Positions 34,485-43,647 are shown, numbered from the stretch's first letter. The stretch: 64,000 nt of DNA from Halorussus halophilus (GCF_008831545.1 NZ_CP044524.1:310001-374000); one strand, 5' to 3'. The notes: generated by a model from the letters alone, not told the origin. Translations and numbers: made by a program.

Positions 34485-34967
34485 ATGTACGACAACGTGT
34501 TGCTCCCCACAGACGGAACCCCCGCGATGGAGGCGGTAATCGAACACGCCCGTAACGTCACCAATCAGCAGGACGGCTGCGTTCACGTCCTCTACGTCAT
34601 CGACGACCGTGCGTTCCTCACACTCGACGACGAACGAATTCCGGACGTGGCGGACTCTCTTCGAGAAGAAGGTGTGAGTGCGGTCGGTACTGCGACCGAA
34701 GCACTGGCGAACGAGGACTTCGACGTGACCACCGAGATTCGAGAGGGCGACCCTGCAGACGAAATCCTCGCCGCTGCCGACGAACACGACGCCGACCTCG
34801 TCGTGATGGGCACCCACGGCGCGGACCCGACGCGGAACTTGCTCGGCAGCGTGTCTCGTAAAGTCGTCACGCTCTCTTCGACGCCAGTACTGACTATCGA
34901 CGTTGCCGAACGAGAAGCGTCCGAGTCGTCGGTCCGCGTAGCGGCTGGGGCCGAAACGAGGAACTAA
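34485..34967 (+). CDS. universal stress protein UspA
   Basis: A 160-residue single UspA domain. The N-terminal ILLPTDGT-type strand (NVLLPTDGTPAMEAVIEHA) and the ATP-binding motif GTHGADPTRNLLGSVSRKVV (G-x2-G-x9-GS) are intact, and the end APVLTID-like strand is present (STPVLTIDVA). It is probably an ATP-binding stress protein of the cytoplasm. A TATA-like GTAGTATATACT lies about 33 bases before the start. Single gene. Confidence 0.93.
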   Translation: MYDNVLLPTDGTPAMEAVIEHARNVTNQQDGCVHVLYVIDDRAFLTLDDERIPDVADSLREEGVSAVGTATEALANEDFDVTTEIREGDPADEILAAADEHDADLVVMGTHGADPTRNLLGSVSRKVVTLSSTPVLTIDVAEREASESSVRVAAGAETRN

Positions 34968-35094
34968 CATCGAGATTTCAGTGCATCGGTTACTCTCCTC
35001 TCCGAGGTGACGACTCTTCGCGTCGAACCAGATTCTCAGTTGGTTAGAAAAAGGGAGACGGGTATATCCGAGAACGTCGTACTACAATTCAACG

Positions 35095-35241
35095 ATGAGC
35101 ACCACTGACAACTACACCTTCGCCTGTCCCGCGTGCGCGGAATCCATCTCCGTGAACGCTTCGATGCGGGCGGCGTTGCTCGACCAAGGTTGCGTCATCT
35201 GTGGGACGAGAGTGTCTCGAGACGCGTTCACGTCCGAGTGA
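35095..35241 (+). CDS. small zinc-ribbon protein (48 aa)
   Basis: Encodes 48 residues, with Cys pairs FACPAC and CVICGT separated by SISVNASMRAALLDQG. Two CxxC knuckles form a rubredoxin-like zinc ribbon. A second, similar gene lies at 35849 (45 aa), with the same spacing and the N-(D/A)-(P/S)-M-R motif between knuckles. From memory, haloarchaeal genomes have many of these (DUF7560-like). They may be protein-binding or regulatory. It was too short to appear in a usual open-frame list. Confidence 0.8.
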   Translation: MSTTDNYTFACPACAESISVNASMRAALLDQGCVICGTRVSRDAFTSE

Positions 35242-35317
35242 GACGCCCGTTCCGGTCCACGAACGTCCGAACCCTCTCAATTAATAATTTTACTTAAACC
35301 TCCCCTCGTATCCGGGG

Positions 35318-35677
35318 ATGCGCCCTATCTCGATAGGCCTACTATATTCTGCAATGGCCGCTCGAATGCTCACCGATGCAATGGTCCGGGCGCTCGCAGT
35401 GCAGGAGCGACGAGACTTTCTGAGCGCGCTTCAGCAGTACGACTCGACGGAAACGACTGACCTGCGAAATCTGCTTCCCCCCAACAGCGACGACCGAGGT
35501 CTTCAGGTCCGGATGTATCACACGCACCTGCCGTTACTCGACGACTTAGGCTACGTCAAGTGGGACTCGAAAACGAACGAGGTCGGCAAGGGAGTTCGAT
35601 TCGAGGAATTAAAACCGATTCTTCGATTGGAGAGCGATTCGAACTCTGTGGCCCTAGGACAGCAAGGGAACGCGTGA
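35318..35677 (+). CDS. winged-helix regulator-like protein (DUF7344 type)
   Basis: A 119-residue protein. From about residue 20 it resembles halobacterial DUF7344 winged-helix domains: ALAVQERRDFLSALQQY, then LRNLL, then RMYHTHLPLLDDLGYVKWD (H-x-HLP-LL-x-LGYV). A TTTACTTAAA element 25 bases before the ATG at 35318 supports that start as leaderless; the ATG at 35354 is an alternative. It lies between two zinc-ribbon genes. Probable DNA-binding regulator, target unknown. Confidence 0.75.
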   Translation: MRPISIGLLYSAMAARMLTDAMVRALAVQERRDFLSALQQYDSTETTDLRNLLPPNSDDRGLQVRMYHTHLPLLDDLGYVKWDSKTNEVGKGVRFEELKPILRLESDSNSVALGQQGNA

Positions 35678-35848
35678 GACCACTTGTCCGCGCACCGTCG
35701 GCCGACTGACCGTTACGCTCTCGGGTCGTCTGGCGTTCCTATCGCCTCCGCATCTGTCTACGCCGAGGAGAAACTCCTTTGCCCATCGCCCTACGAGGTC
35801 AATACAAGCAGACGCACGCCGAACGTTTAGACCCACATCGAACATATC

Positions 35849-35986
35849 ATGACGAAATACGAATTCACGTGTCCCGAGTGTGGCCAGCAAATCGAGATAA
35901 ACGACCCGATGCGCGAGGCTACACTGTCGAACGGGTGCCCTGTCTGTGGGGCCGCTGTCGCGGCCGAACACTTCGTAACGAGTTAG
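35849..35986 (+). CDS. small zinc-ribbon protein (45 aa)
   Basis: Encodes 45 residues, with CPECG and CPVCG knuckles separated by QQIEINDPMREATLSNG, homologous to the ribbon at 35095. The two zinc knuckles are complete. The two genes flank the winged-helix gene. Function unknown. Confidence 0.8.
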   Translation: MTKYEFTCPECGQQIEINDPMREATLSNGCPVCGAAVAAEHFVTS

Positions 35987-36034
35987 CGGAGACGACAATA
36001 GTTCTCGTCTGCTGACCGCTCCGTTTCGGTCGCG

Positions 36035-36496
36035 CTACGTTTCGTCTCGGTCTATCTCTGTCCGGCGGCCACTCAACTTCTCTGGGTCCAGTTTGTAGAG
36101 TCTGATGTTGAGGTCCTGTTTCGAGTTGCCCCAGATTTCGAACAGCGGTCGCTTCGCGTCGCCGTACTGCTCGATGTGGTCCACCGTCAACTCCTCGGGC
36201 TGAATCTCTTCGAGAGACCCGACGGCGACGACGCTCTCGTACGTCGCTCCCGAGTCGGACTCCTCGTACACGACGAGTCGAGCGCGCGGCGAGGAGGCAA
36301 GGTACTGTCGTTTCTCGCTCTCGGGCGTGGACACCAGTCGCATGAAGAACGTCTGCTCCGAGGAGTCGAACCCGTACGAAATCGGAATCGCGTACGGTTC
36401 GTCCGACTCCGCGAGCGACAGGACGCCGGTCTCGTGCTGACCGAGAAAGTCGTTGGTCATCGTCTCCGTCATCTCAGTTTTCTCGGCAAGTGGCAT
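36035..36496 (-). CDS. pyridoxamine 5'-phosphate oxidase-family flavoprotein
   Basis: A 153-residue split-barrel protein. The family pattern is seen in LGQHETGVLSLAESDEPYAIPISYGFD, then FFMRLVSTPESEKRQYLASSPRARLVVYEE and VVAVGSLEEI. Such halobacterial proteins bind FMN/F420 or haem and are not true PdxH enzymes. Single gene, convergent with the small ribbon gene. It starts with ATG at 36496; the inner Met residues at 9 and 13 are alternatives. Confidence 0.85.
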   Translation of the reverse strand: MPLAEKTEMTETMTNDFLGQHETGVLSLAESDEPYAIPISYGFDSSEQTFFMRLVSTPESEKRQYLASSPRARLVVYEESDSGATYESVVAVGSLEEIQPEELTVDHIEQYGDAKRPLFEIWGNSKQDLNIRLYKLDPEKLSGRRTEIDRDET

Positions 36497-36596
36497 GGTC
36501 GTATCTCGACTGAGGATGCGTCGTGTCTTAAGCTATTTCCACTCGACTTCGTCTGACGGTGGTCTTCTCGCTCGCGCGCAGTCACCGTGACAGAGA

Positions 36597-37241
36597 CTAG
36601 GCGGTATCGTCGAGTACGTCTCCCAGTAGCTTGCGCTGTGCCGTTACCAGATGCTCGGTGAACGTCGATTGGGAGATGCCGAGGTCCGACGCTATCTCCG
36701 TGGCGTTCGCTCGTTTCGGTCGCTCGAAGTAGCCACGCTCGTACGCGGTCTGCACTACTTCGAGTTGTCTGTCGGTGAGTTTTCCTCGATTGACGAACAC
36801 ACGGTCCTCCGGCAGGCCTTCGAGCGGCGGTTGGAGGAGCCGTTGCACGTCGATGTCCGAGAATCGGTCCCGGAACTCGGCGGTCACCTCCTGCAACTGG
36901 TCGAAGCTCTCGGCGTGAAAGACGAGCGTCAGGTCGCCGTCGTCCGCGACGTACCGGTGAACCGGACAGCCGAACTGCCCGAGACACTCGCACGGACAGC
37001 CTTCGTCGCCGTCGTGTACAGTTCGGTACAGACTCTCGGAGCCGTAGGAGAAGATGGGCTCGCTGTCGTCGTCGGTGTCTGCATCCGCCGCCAAGAACTC
37101 GGTGACTGTTTTCTCCGCTCCGGGCGATGCGACGCTTGTCGAAGTCTGGTCGATGACCGTGTCTACCGACTCCGAGAACTTCGCGATCGGACATCCGTCG
37201 GGGGAACTAAACTTCACCGTCGCTCGTATCCCGGATGCCAT
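36597..37241 (-). CDS. Bat-type helix-turn-helix regulator
   Basis: A 214-residue transcription factor. The N-terminal part (residues 1-155) is a sensor-like domain that contains a Cys-rich segment GCPCECLGQFGCPVHR around residue 85, suited to binding a metal or responding to redox. The C-terminal HTH_10 domain is typical: LTDRQLEVVQTAYERGYFERPKRANATEIASDLGISQSTFTEHL. Relatives regulate bacterio-opsin, DMSO reductase and other anaerobic genes. The Cys cluster suggests oxygen or metal sensing. Target unknown. Confidence 0.87.
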   Translation of the reverse strand: MASGIRATVKFSSPDGCPIAKFSESVDTVIDQTSTSVASPGAEKTVTEFLAADADTDDDSEPIFSYGSESLYRTVHDGDEGCPCECLGQFGCPVHRYVADDGDLTLVFHAESFDQLQEVTAEFRDRFSDIDVQRLLQPPLEGLPEDRVFVNRGKLTDRQLEVVQTAYERGYFERPKRANATEIASDLGISQSTFTEHLVTAQRKLLGDVLDDTA

Positions 37242-37409
37242 ACGTACCGGGTCACGATTCGTCGTGACCTGTCTTTAGCGTAGTGGTATTCGAGACGAGT
37301 GGGAGCCCCTCGAATCGAGTGCCGTCGGAGCCCACGCTGGTGGGGGCATATAAAGCACCCCAGATATCGGTGGTCTACACTGGTTGCAATAGCCTCACTA
37401 CTGTATTGT

Positions 37410-37826
37410 ATGAGCCAATCGACGATAGCAGGTATTCGCCCCGACTTCCACAGCCACCCCGGAACGACCCAGACCGTAGTCGAATCGGAAGAACGGGTCG
37501 CTACGCTCCTCGAAACCCTCGACGACTCGGACTGCCGCACCGTCCTGAAAGCGACCAGCGACGAGTCGCTCTCTGCCCGGGAGATTTCGGAAGTCTGTGG
37601 CATCCCGCTCTCGACGACATACCGAAAACTCGACCTGCTCACCGAAGCGGGACTCCTCGAAGAGCGAACTCGCCTCCGCCGCTCTGGAAAGCACACCAGC
37701 GAGTACGCCCGACAGGTAGACGACATCACCGTCTCGGTGGACGCCGACAGCGGTTTCGAACTGACGGTCACCCAGCGCGAGACGCAGACGCAAGTCGGCG
37801 GGTCGTCGGTCGCCGGAGGACAGTGA
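37410..37826 (+). CDS. winged-helix transcriptional regulator
   Basis: A 138-residue protein. The HTH is clear: DDSDCRTVLKATSDESLSAREISEVCGIPLSTTYRKLDLL, then TEAGLLEERTRL and a wing. The C terminus (residues 95-138) is beta-rich and ends with an acidic-polar tail. It starts at ATG 37410; the frame upstream is not coding. It overlaps the next gene by 4 bases (GTGA), so they form an operon. Target unknown. Confidence 0.83.
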   Translation: MSQSTIAGIRPDFHSHPGTTQTVVESEERVATLLETLDDSDCRTVLKATSDESLSAREISEVCGIPLSTTYRKLDLLTEAGLLEERTRLRRSGKHTSEYARQVDDITVSVDADSGFELTVTQRETQTQVGGSSVAGGQ

Positions 37827-38035
37827 TTCCTGTGGCAACCTCTACGGAACGCACCGACCAACTCGGCGAGCTATTTGAATCGGTCACTGGTCAATCGACG
37901 ATTACCGAACCACAGCACGACGACCACACGATTCGATTGGGCGAGCAGACGGAAGCGACCGTCTCGGCGTACGTCACCGCCGTGACGCGAGCCGATGGAC
38001 TCGATGATGCCGTTCAAGCCCCGGAACGGTACTAA
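37823..38035 (+). CDS. small protein coupled to the winged-helix regulator
   Basis: Encodes 70 residues from a GTG that overlaps the regulator's TGA (GTGA at 37823-37826). Sequence: TSTERTDQLGELFESVTGQS, then an acidic middle with EATVSAYVTAVTRADGLDDA. Helical and soluble. I do not recognise the family; similar small genes follow HTH genes of this type in haloarchaea. Possibly a partner or antagonist of the regulator. Confidence 0.7.
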   Translation: MIPVATSTERTDQLGELFESVTGQSTITEPQHDDHTIRLGEQTEATVSAYVTAVTRADGLDDAVQAPERY

Positions 38036-38126
38036 ACCGCGCTTTTTCTCGCTCTCTTCTCTCGCGTTGTTTCTCGTTCTCCCCCTCGTCGAGTTCGCTT
38101 TCTGCTGACGTAGAAATGAACTCGTC

Positions 38127-38747
38127 TCAGACGGTACGACCTTGCTCCAGTAGCTCTCGGATGCGCCGCAGTTCGGCGAGTACTTCGGGCGTCTCGGCCG
38201 TCGGTTCGCTTCGGGGAGTCGAGTTCTCTCGGCCGGGCGCGTCGGTTTCGCCGCTCTCGGTCGCTTCGGGCGGCCGCCGTCGCGTCTTCGCCAGTATCTG
38301 GTCTTTGATGGCTTCGTAGTCGCTGACGCCGTCGATAGTCAGTTCTGCTCCCATCTGGCCGCCGTAGCCTGCGGTGTGGATGCCGACTTGTCCGGCATCG
38401 ACGAGTCGTTGAATCGGTCCTTGGGTGGCGTCCACGTTCGTAACTCGGTTGTACGGGACCGTCGTCTTCTGTTGGAAGAACACCCCACGTCGGAACTCGA
38501 TTTCCTGGTCGGTGAACCGGTAGTCGGCGGTCCGGAAGAACGCCGGAATCCACCACGTCATGAAGCCGAAGGCGACGAGGAGGCTCGCTCCGACGACTAG
38601 CACTACCCACTCTGAAATCTCCCAGAGGATACCGCTGTAGGCCAGGGCACCGACGACCACAGCGACGACTGCGAGGGAGACGAGTTCGTAGGTGAAGTAG
38701 TACACCTTGAGCTTCTCCGGCTTGAACCACTCGTTTTCGGGTCTCAT
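38127..38747 (-). CDS. PH-domain membrane protein (bPH2/DUF304)
   Basis: A 206-residue protein with two helices at about 22-62 followed by a bacterial PH-like domain: FRTADYRFTDQEIEFRRGVFFQQKTTVPYNRVTNVD, then GPIQRLVDAGQVGIHTAGYGG. The C terminus (150-206) is polar and disordered and ends in a helical EVLAELRRIRELLEQG. These proteins often occur in pairs, but no second copy is seen here. Function uncertain. Confidence 0.9.
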   Translation of the reverse strand: MRPENEWFKPEKLKVYYFTYELVSLAVVAVVVGALAYSGILWEISEWVVLVVGASLLVAFGFMTWWIPAFFRTADYRFTDQEIEFRRGVFFQQKTTVPYNRVTNVDATQGPIQRLVDAGQVGIHTAGYGGQMGAELTIDGVSDYEAIKDQILAKTRRRPPEATESGETDAPGRENSTPRSEPTAETPEVLAELRRIRELLEQGRTV

Positions 38748-38873
38748 ACCTCAACAGACGCTCTCTAACGTATTGGACCGCTGTGGTGGCTCTCGACTAG
38801 TGAGAATCAGAAGTAGACAGTACAACCGTCGTTCGCCGACTCGCTTCGGAGACGGTACCGCCGTCCGTTCCTG

Positions 38874-39437
38874 CTACTCGGCGAACGTCGCCCGGAGTCC
38901 CCCGATTAGCAATCTGTCGAGCGCGTAGCTCGCCACGCCGAAGGAGAGGAAGAAGACGACCATCACTGCGAAGTCCTCGGGGACGAACGCCGTGACGTCG
39001 ATAGTAACGACGACCGGAATCAGTGACACTGCCGTCTCGATACCGCGGTCGAAGGTCCACGCCGCGACGGTACCCCCGACCAGCGCGAGTACGAGGTACA
39101 GGAGTGCTTCCGTCTCGGTGGGAGTGCCGCGACGACGGCTACTGGGCGTGATGGCGTCGTGAGTGATCACGCCGAGTGCCGCCAGTTGACGGCGTATCTG
39201 GTCGATACTGGTCACGACGAAGACGAACCAGAGTGCGAGTGCCAGTCCCAGTCTCACGAGCGACGGCGAGACGCTCGGGAGTACGGTCGGAATCACGTCC
39301 ACGAACGTCGGCGTCGCACGGTCTACGAGGACGTAGAACATGACGAAACCGAGGAGCGCGTCGATGGGGCCGTACGCCGGGATGGCAGGCCTGTCCCGAG
39401 CGTCTCGACGTGACTCGGAATCTGCGTACGTATTCAT
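38874..39437 (-). CDS. haloarchaeal membrane protein, unrecognised
   Basis: A 187-residue protein with about five hydrophobic helices after a polar N-terminal stretch of 20 residues. The GPIDALLGFVMFYVLVDRATPTFVD segment is like an unnamed family common in haloarchaea. Single gene following, on the same strand, the broken CPBP gene. Function unknown. Confidence 0.75.
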   Translation of the reverse strand: MNTYADSESRRDARDRPAIPAYGPIDALLGFVMFYVLVDRATPTFVDVIPTVLPSVSPSLVRLGLALALWFVFVVTSIDQIRRQLAALGVITHDAITPSSRRRGTPTETEALLYLVLALVGGTVAAWTFDRGIETAVSLIPVVVTIDVTAFVPEDFAVMVVFFLSFGVASYALDRLLIGGLRATFAE

Positions 39438-39540
39438 GTGAACGGAGACGCGCTACAGTAGCATCAATGGCGTCGCTGAATCTCGGGTCGTGAGAGTCGC
39501 CTTCCCAGTCGCGTCAGTCGGAGAGAAATTTTGGGTACTC

Positions 39541-40222
39541 TCACGCGAGTCCCATGCTGAACACGACGTACGCGAGGACGAGTAACGTCGCGTTGTACGC
39601 GCCGTGAACGACTGCGTTGACGAGCAGGTTTCGCGTTCGTTCGTAGACGAACCCGAACACGACCGATGTCACGAAGAGACTGCCCAGCAGGACCATCTTG
39701 CCGACGAACGGCCCGACCATCGTGAGGTAGTGAATCGCAGCGAACGCGAGTGACGCCAGTACGACTGCCGTCGTCTGGGGAGTACCTCGCGCATCGTCTC
39801 TTGGACGATTCCGCGGAAGAACAGTTCCTCCATGGGTCCGATGAGGACGAACGAGAGGGCGGCGATGACAAATAGGATGGTCGGGTTGGCGTCACCGGCC
39901 ACGCTGATACCACTGCGTGCGAGGGGGACGCCCGCGACCACTGCCGTGATCACGACTCCGAAGTAGAGAACGACGACGGTCAGCGTGCTCCCGCCCATCC
40001 AGCCGAGGTCCCGAAGCGTCGGACGACGGACGTGGACGTAGTCAGCCGAGAGGCCGCTTGAGGTAGGCCCACGTCGAGACCGAGGAAAAGCGCGAGTGGA
40101 AGTGCCTGACTGAACGCGAGACCGAGGAGAGCGACCACTACGGCGAACGCGACGACGAGCACCAGACTTCGGAGTGTCCGAGCAGCGACGCCGACGAGAC
40201 TCGAATCGCAGTGACGGGGCAC
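39541..40222 (-). pseudogene. CPBP-family intramembrane protease gene with two frameshifts
   Basis: Three frames together read as a full CPBP (Abi/CAAX-protease-type) protein of about 227 residues: a leader part ending FLGLDV, then SGLSADYVHVRRPTLRDLGW...GPMEELFFRGIVQETM, then TAVVLASLAFAAIHYLTMVG...NAVVHGAYNATL. The catalytic motifs EExxxR, FxxxH and HxxxN are all present. Each frame break can be repaired by adding one base in a homopolymer (GGG near 40075; CCCC near 39779). It is either a pseudogene or a sequencing error. Confidence 0.85.
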
Positions 40223-40285
40223 GCGGAATTTTAGTATAGCAATATATGGTTCACACGTTGCGGGGCCACCTCGCCATGATTTTTC

Positions 40286-41737
40286 GTGGGTCTAACAGAC
40301 CAGTGTAGTCCGACAGACCCACAGAACTATAACGTAACGCACGAAACGCCTGAAACGACCGATTATGGGAAGCTTGAATCCACTATTTGGGACAGCAGAC
40401 CGGCTCCCTTCCTCGACTTTCGGCCGACAGCGGAATCCCAGACTCAGTCACCCCAGAGGTGTCAGATTGTGAGCGAATCTACCGTCGAATCGCCGTTCGA
40501 CGACGTCCGCTGGACGACGCTCGATAGAGAGGGCTTCATCGACCTCTACTGGTCGAGGGTCGCGCCCCGCCTCAGAACCGACGGCTACGACCCGGAAACT
40601 CACAAACCCACGCACCAGTGGTTCCGTGACCGAGGTCTCAGGGGGTTTCTCGCCGCACTCCGTCGGCACCACGACCGCTCGTTCGGCGAGTTCTGGAGCG
40701 ACGACCTCGAACTCGGAACCGACGAATCGGGGTACGACTGGGACACCGACGACACCGCGACTATCGACGCCCTCGACGGGTTCGTGGCAAGTCGTCGCTC
40801 GCGTCACGACCTGACTGAATCCTCTCTCTCTGCCAAACGCCGTCGTCTCAATCTCTACGCGCGTGCGTATCGACGCGCGAACAGCACCGACGACCTGCTC
40901 TCGCCGGTCGCTCGTGACGCCGATTCCCCCACCTACGAGGCGGTCGATGCCTGTTACGCCGCCTTCGACTGGCTCAACGAACAGGGGTACAGTGCCCGAA
41001 CGAAGATGCGAGTCCGCGGCGTGGTCGATTCGTGGTACCAACACCTCGTGGGCCGCCGACTCGCGGCGACCAACCCGGCATCCGGTCTCTACGACGAGTT
41101 CAAGTGGAAGCCCGAGCGCTCGGACCCCTCGCGTCTCGACGCCGACCACGTCCGACGACTCGTCAAGACTGCGGGAGACCCCCGAGAACGACTGTTGGTC
41201 GTCGCGCTCGCTGGGTGGGGACTGCGTGCAAACGAAGTCGCCGCCCTCCACGTCTCGCAACTCGTTCGCGACGGCGAGGAAGACGTGCCGTACCTCACAT
41301 TCGAGGAACGAAAGAACGGACCGGGCGAAGTCAACGTCCTGTACGGACTTTCGACGCTCGACGCGCGAATCGACGAACTCGCGTCGCGAGACGACTGGGC
41401 AGGCTATCTCTTCCCGTCGAAACAGGGGGCCGACCCCCACGTGACGAGAGAGCGGGTGTGGACGTGGTTCCGTGACCTCGCAGAACGCGCCGAGTTGCCC
41501 GCGAAAATCGACGGCGAACAGCCGAGTCCGCAACTCTGCCGTCGGTTTTGGTACGACACGTACACCTCGGTTCTCGGAGCCGTTTTGGATGGTCTCGAAG
41601 AAATTGCGGCTGAACAGGGCAGCGACGACCCGCAAGTCGTGATGACGAACTACCTCTCAGACGAACGCGCGCGGCGCGTTCGACGTGAGTTCATGCGGAC
41701 GGAGCTGGCGGCGGCGTTCGAGTCCGAGGCCTCGTAG
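40286..41737 (+). CDS. tyrosine recombinase-like (phage integrase-fold) protein
   Basis: A 483-residue protein. An N-terminal SAM-like region (about 130-270) precedes a catalytic-like domain: GWGLRANEVAALHVSQLV (box I Arg), an E-R-K-N-G Lys motif (EERKNGPGEVNVLYG), and SPQLCRRFWYDTYTSVLG where the box II HxxR is replaced by a C-R-R-x-W variant. The final Tyr is not obvious (YLSDERARRVRREF is a candidate). It may be a degenerate or regulatory recombinase. The start is uncertain: GTG at 40286, or GTG at 40469, where conserved sequence begins. Confidence 0.7.
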   Translation: MGLTDQCSPTDPQNYNVTHETPETTDYGKLESTIWDSRPAPFLDFRPTAESQTQSPQRCQIVSESTVESPFDDVRWTTLDREGFIDLYWSRVAPRLRTDGYDPETHKPTHQWFRDRGLRGFLAALRRHHDRSFGEFWSDDLELGTDESGYDWDTDDTATIDALDGFVASRRSRHDLTESSLSAKRRRLNLYARAYRRANSTDDLLSPVARDADSPTYEAVDACYAAFDWLNEQGYSARTKMRVRGVVDSWYQHLVGRRLAATNPASGLYDEFKWKPERSDPSRLDADHVRRLVKTAGDPRERLLVVALAGWGLRANEVAALHVSQLVRDGEEDVPYLTFEERKNGPGEVNVLYGLSTLDARIDELASRDDWAGYLFPSKQGADPHVTRERVWTWFRDLAERAELPAKIDGEQPSPQLCRRFWYDTYTSVLGAVLDGLEEIAAEQGSDDPQVVMTNYLSDERARRVRREFMRTELAAAFESEAS

Positions 41738-41840
41738 CTCACGCCCGTAAACTACATGCCGATATACAGTAAATGTCGGTCACGTACTGCGAGTCGTCCC
41801 CAACTTCGTGAAGTTCTGGAAAGACGGTGAATGACGACGC

Positions 41841-42467
41841 TCACACGTCACTCGTCGATTCGAGGTCCGCCCACAAGAGGTAGCTAAGAACACCGATGAG
41901 TAGGATTTGTGCAACCTTGTCGAGTAAGCCGAAACTCTGGAGATGGGGCATTCCACTTTCCCACCAAAGGGCGATTTGTGCCGCCACGTACGGAATCCCC
42001 AGAGCGTAGAGTAGTCGTCGGTTCACGCCCAAGAAAAACAGGACGACTGCGCCGACGAATCCGAGACCAGCGAGGAGCATCTTCAACTCACTGTGCTGGA
42101 CGAAGAGATAGAGATGCACTGCTGCACTGACCAGAATCAGCCCGATTGCTGTTAGTTCTCCCCCACCGAAATCGAGGAGTCGGTCTCGCTGTTTCCCGAA
42201 CCAGTACGCCGGGGCGGTCGGAACTGCGGCGAGTGCGACCAATCCAACGATGCTTTTCACCCAACCCAACGAACTGCCGTCGTCGTTGTGACTGGTTTCT
42301 TCGCCACCCTCTCCCGCGTGATGCCCGTCACTATGCTCACTCGTCGTTTCAGCAGTTGTCGTCCCATGATTTTCGTCTGCGATAGCTGCACCACTGGAGA
42401 TGACGAGTAGCATTGCCATCACGACGAGCAACTTCGAAGCCTGTCGCCGTAGCTTGTGAACTCCCAT
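41841..42467 (-). CDS. secreted/membrane protein with His-rich linker
   Basis: A 208-residue protein. A signal peptide (LLVVMAMLLVISSGAAIA) is followed by a short extracellular region rich in His, Glu and Asp (ENHGTTTAETTSEHSDGHHA), and then five helices (about residues 70-205). The His/Asp cluster could bind metal ions, in line with the copper genes downstream. Family not recognised. I use the ATG at 42467. Confidence 0.8.
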   Translation of the reverse strand: MGVHKLRRQASKLLVVMAMLLVISSGAAIADENHGTTTAETTSEHSDGHHAGEGGEETSHNDDGSSLGWVKSIVGLVALAAVPTAPAYWFGKQRDRLLDFGGGELTAIGLILVSAAVHLYLFVQHSELKMLLAGLGFVGAVVLFFLGVNRRLLYALGIPYVAAQIALWWESGMPHLQSFGLLDKVAQILLIGVLSYLLWADLESTSDV

Positions 42468-42893
42468 ATTCAACTCGTGATTCGAGGTTCGAAAATAATA
42501 CTATCAGGGTAGTAAGCGTCGTTCAGTGCCCACTGACCCCGTTTATTTAGTGTCTAAATCTCAGTGTGGTTCGAACTCAGTGTGGTTCGGGAACGAACGC
42601 GCCGAAGCGATGAGGAGTAGTCTACAGCCACTGCTTTTCGGCCCAGTTGTTTCATGTCGATAGGAAAGCCTTCGAGTGGAGTGGGTAAATGCAGGTTTCG
42701 TAAACACCGGCGTACAATCCGTCTAGTGTACAAATTCGATCGCAAGCGATGGTAGCACACAGATACCGGTTTTCATCGTCAGCCACAATACTATAGTTGC
42801 ATCTCCACTATTGTACGACTGTACTGCGGTGCAAGAGTCGATTCGCTAATTAGAACGTCAGATCAGTGACTTCAGTTGGAGGATTCAGTTACG
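42468..42893. other. 425-bp gap with a 16-bp direct repeat
   Basis: No gene found. TCAGTGTGGTTCG occurs at 42561-42573 and again at 42577-42589, two adjacent units of 16 bp. The stretch would hold the divergent promoters of the flanking genes. A GGAGG element at 42877 sits 12 bases before the next gene's ATG. Confidence 0.55.
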
Positions 42894-43637
42894 ATGTCGG
42901 CCAACTCAATACTTAAACAGATTGAGCACGCGCTCGCACCAGTTCGGACATTGCTCAAGCCCGTCCTCTCGGACCCGATGATTCTCGGCGCGTGGGCGAT
43001 TGTCGTCCTCGCGTGCATCGGAGTCCTCTGGCGGGATATCAGGAAACGTAATCAGGCACTCCCGTCACTGATGAAGGGTGTTTGGGCGCTCGTCGTGCTG
43101 TACTCGGGACCGTTCGGACTCGCCATCTACTGGTACTCCGGCCGGTCCCAAATCAGCCATGACTCGCTATGGCGGCGTGGGTTCCGCTCGACGGCCCACT
43201 GCTACTCGGGGTGCGGAGCAGGAGAAGTCACCGGGTTCGCAGTGCTCGCTGGCCTGCTCGCTTTGCAGAGTACGCTCCTCGTTACTGCGGGGACGTTCAC
43301 ACTCGCGTACATCTTCGGCTACGCACTCACCGTCGGACCGCTCATGCAGGAGGGCGTCGGCTTTCAGGAAGCGATGTTGGATGCACTCTACAGCGAGACA
43401 CCGAGTATCACGATAATGGAAATTGCCGCAATCGGGACCGACCTCCTGATCGCTAGTCAGGCGCACATAAGCGACCCGCTGTTCTGGGGTGCGCTCGTCT
43501 TTTCGCTGTCGGTCGGGTTCGTCTTCGCGTTCCCGGTCAACGCCATCCTCGTCTACTTCGGTGTCAAAGAAGGCATGAAGAATCCTGCCGAGATGGGTCA
43601 AAGCCAGCAGAGTAGCGGGGCACACGCCAGCGACTAA
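42894..43637 (+). CDS. DUF4396 membrane protein
   Basis: A 247-residue protein with about six helices. The DUF4396 signature lies near residue 98: FRSTAHCYSGCGAGEVTGF, with two Cys and a His that could bind metal in the membrane. Downstream helices carry MEIAAIGTDLL and FPVNAILVYFGVKEGM, also typical. DUF4396 proteins often lie near copper ATPases and permeases; the function is unproven. It is followed after 10 bases by a membrane gene on the same strand, so probably an operon. Confidence 0.87.
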   Translation: MSANSILKQIEHALAPVRTLLKPVLSDPMILGAWAIVVLACIGVLWRDIRKRNQALPSLMKGVWALVVLYSGPFGLAIYWYSGRSQISHDSLWRRGFRSTAHCYSGCGAGEVTGFAVLAGLLALQSTLLVTAGTFTLAYIFGYALTVGPLMQEGVGFQEAMLDALYSETPSITIMEIAAIGTDLLIASQAHISDPLFWGALVFSLSVGFVFAFPVNAILVYFGVKEGMKNPAEMGQSQQSSGAHASD

Positions 43638-43647
43638 CCCTAGTAGA

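Noticed and set aside
40448..41635. 395-codon frame antisense to the recombinase-like gene
   Set aside because: Shadow frame; the plus strand has the conserved motifs.
42541..42760. possible IS remnant before the DUF4396 gene
   Set aside because: A short minus-strand frame looked transposase-like at first, but no DDE or HTH motif could be found.
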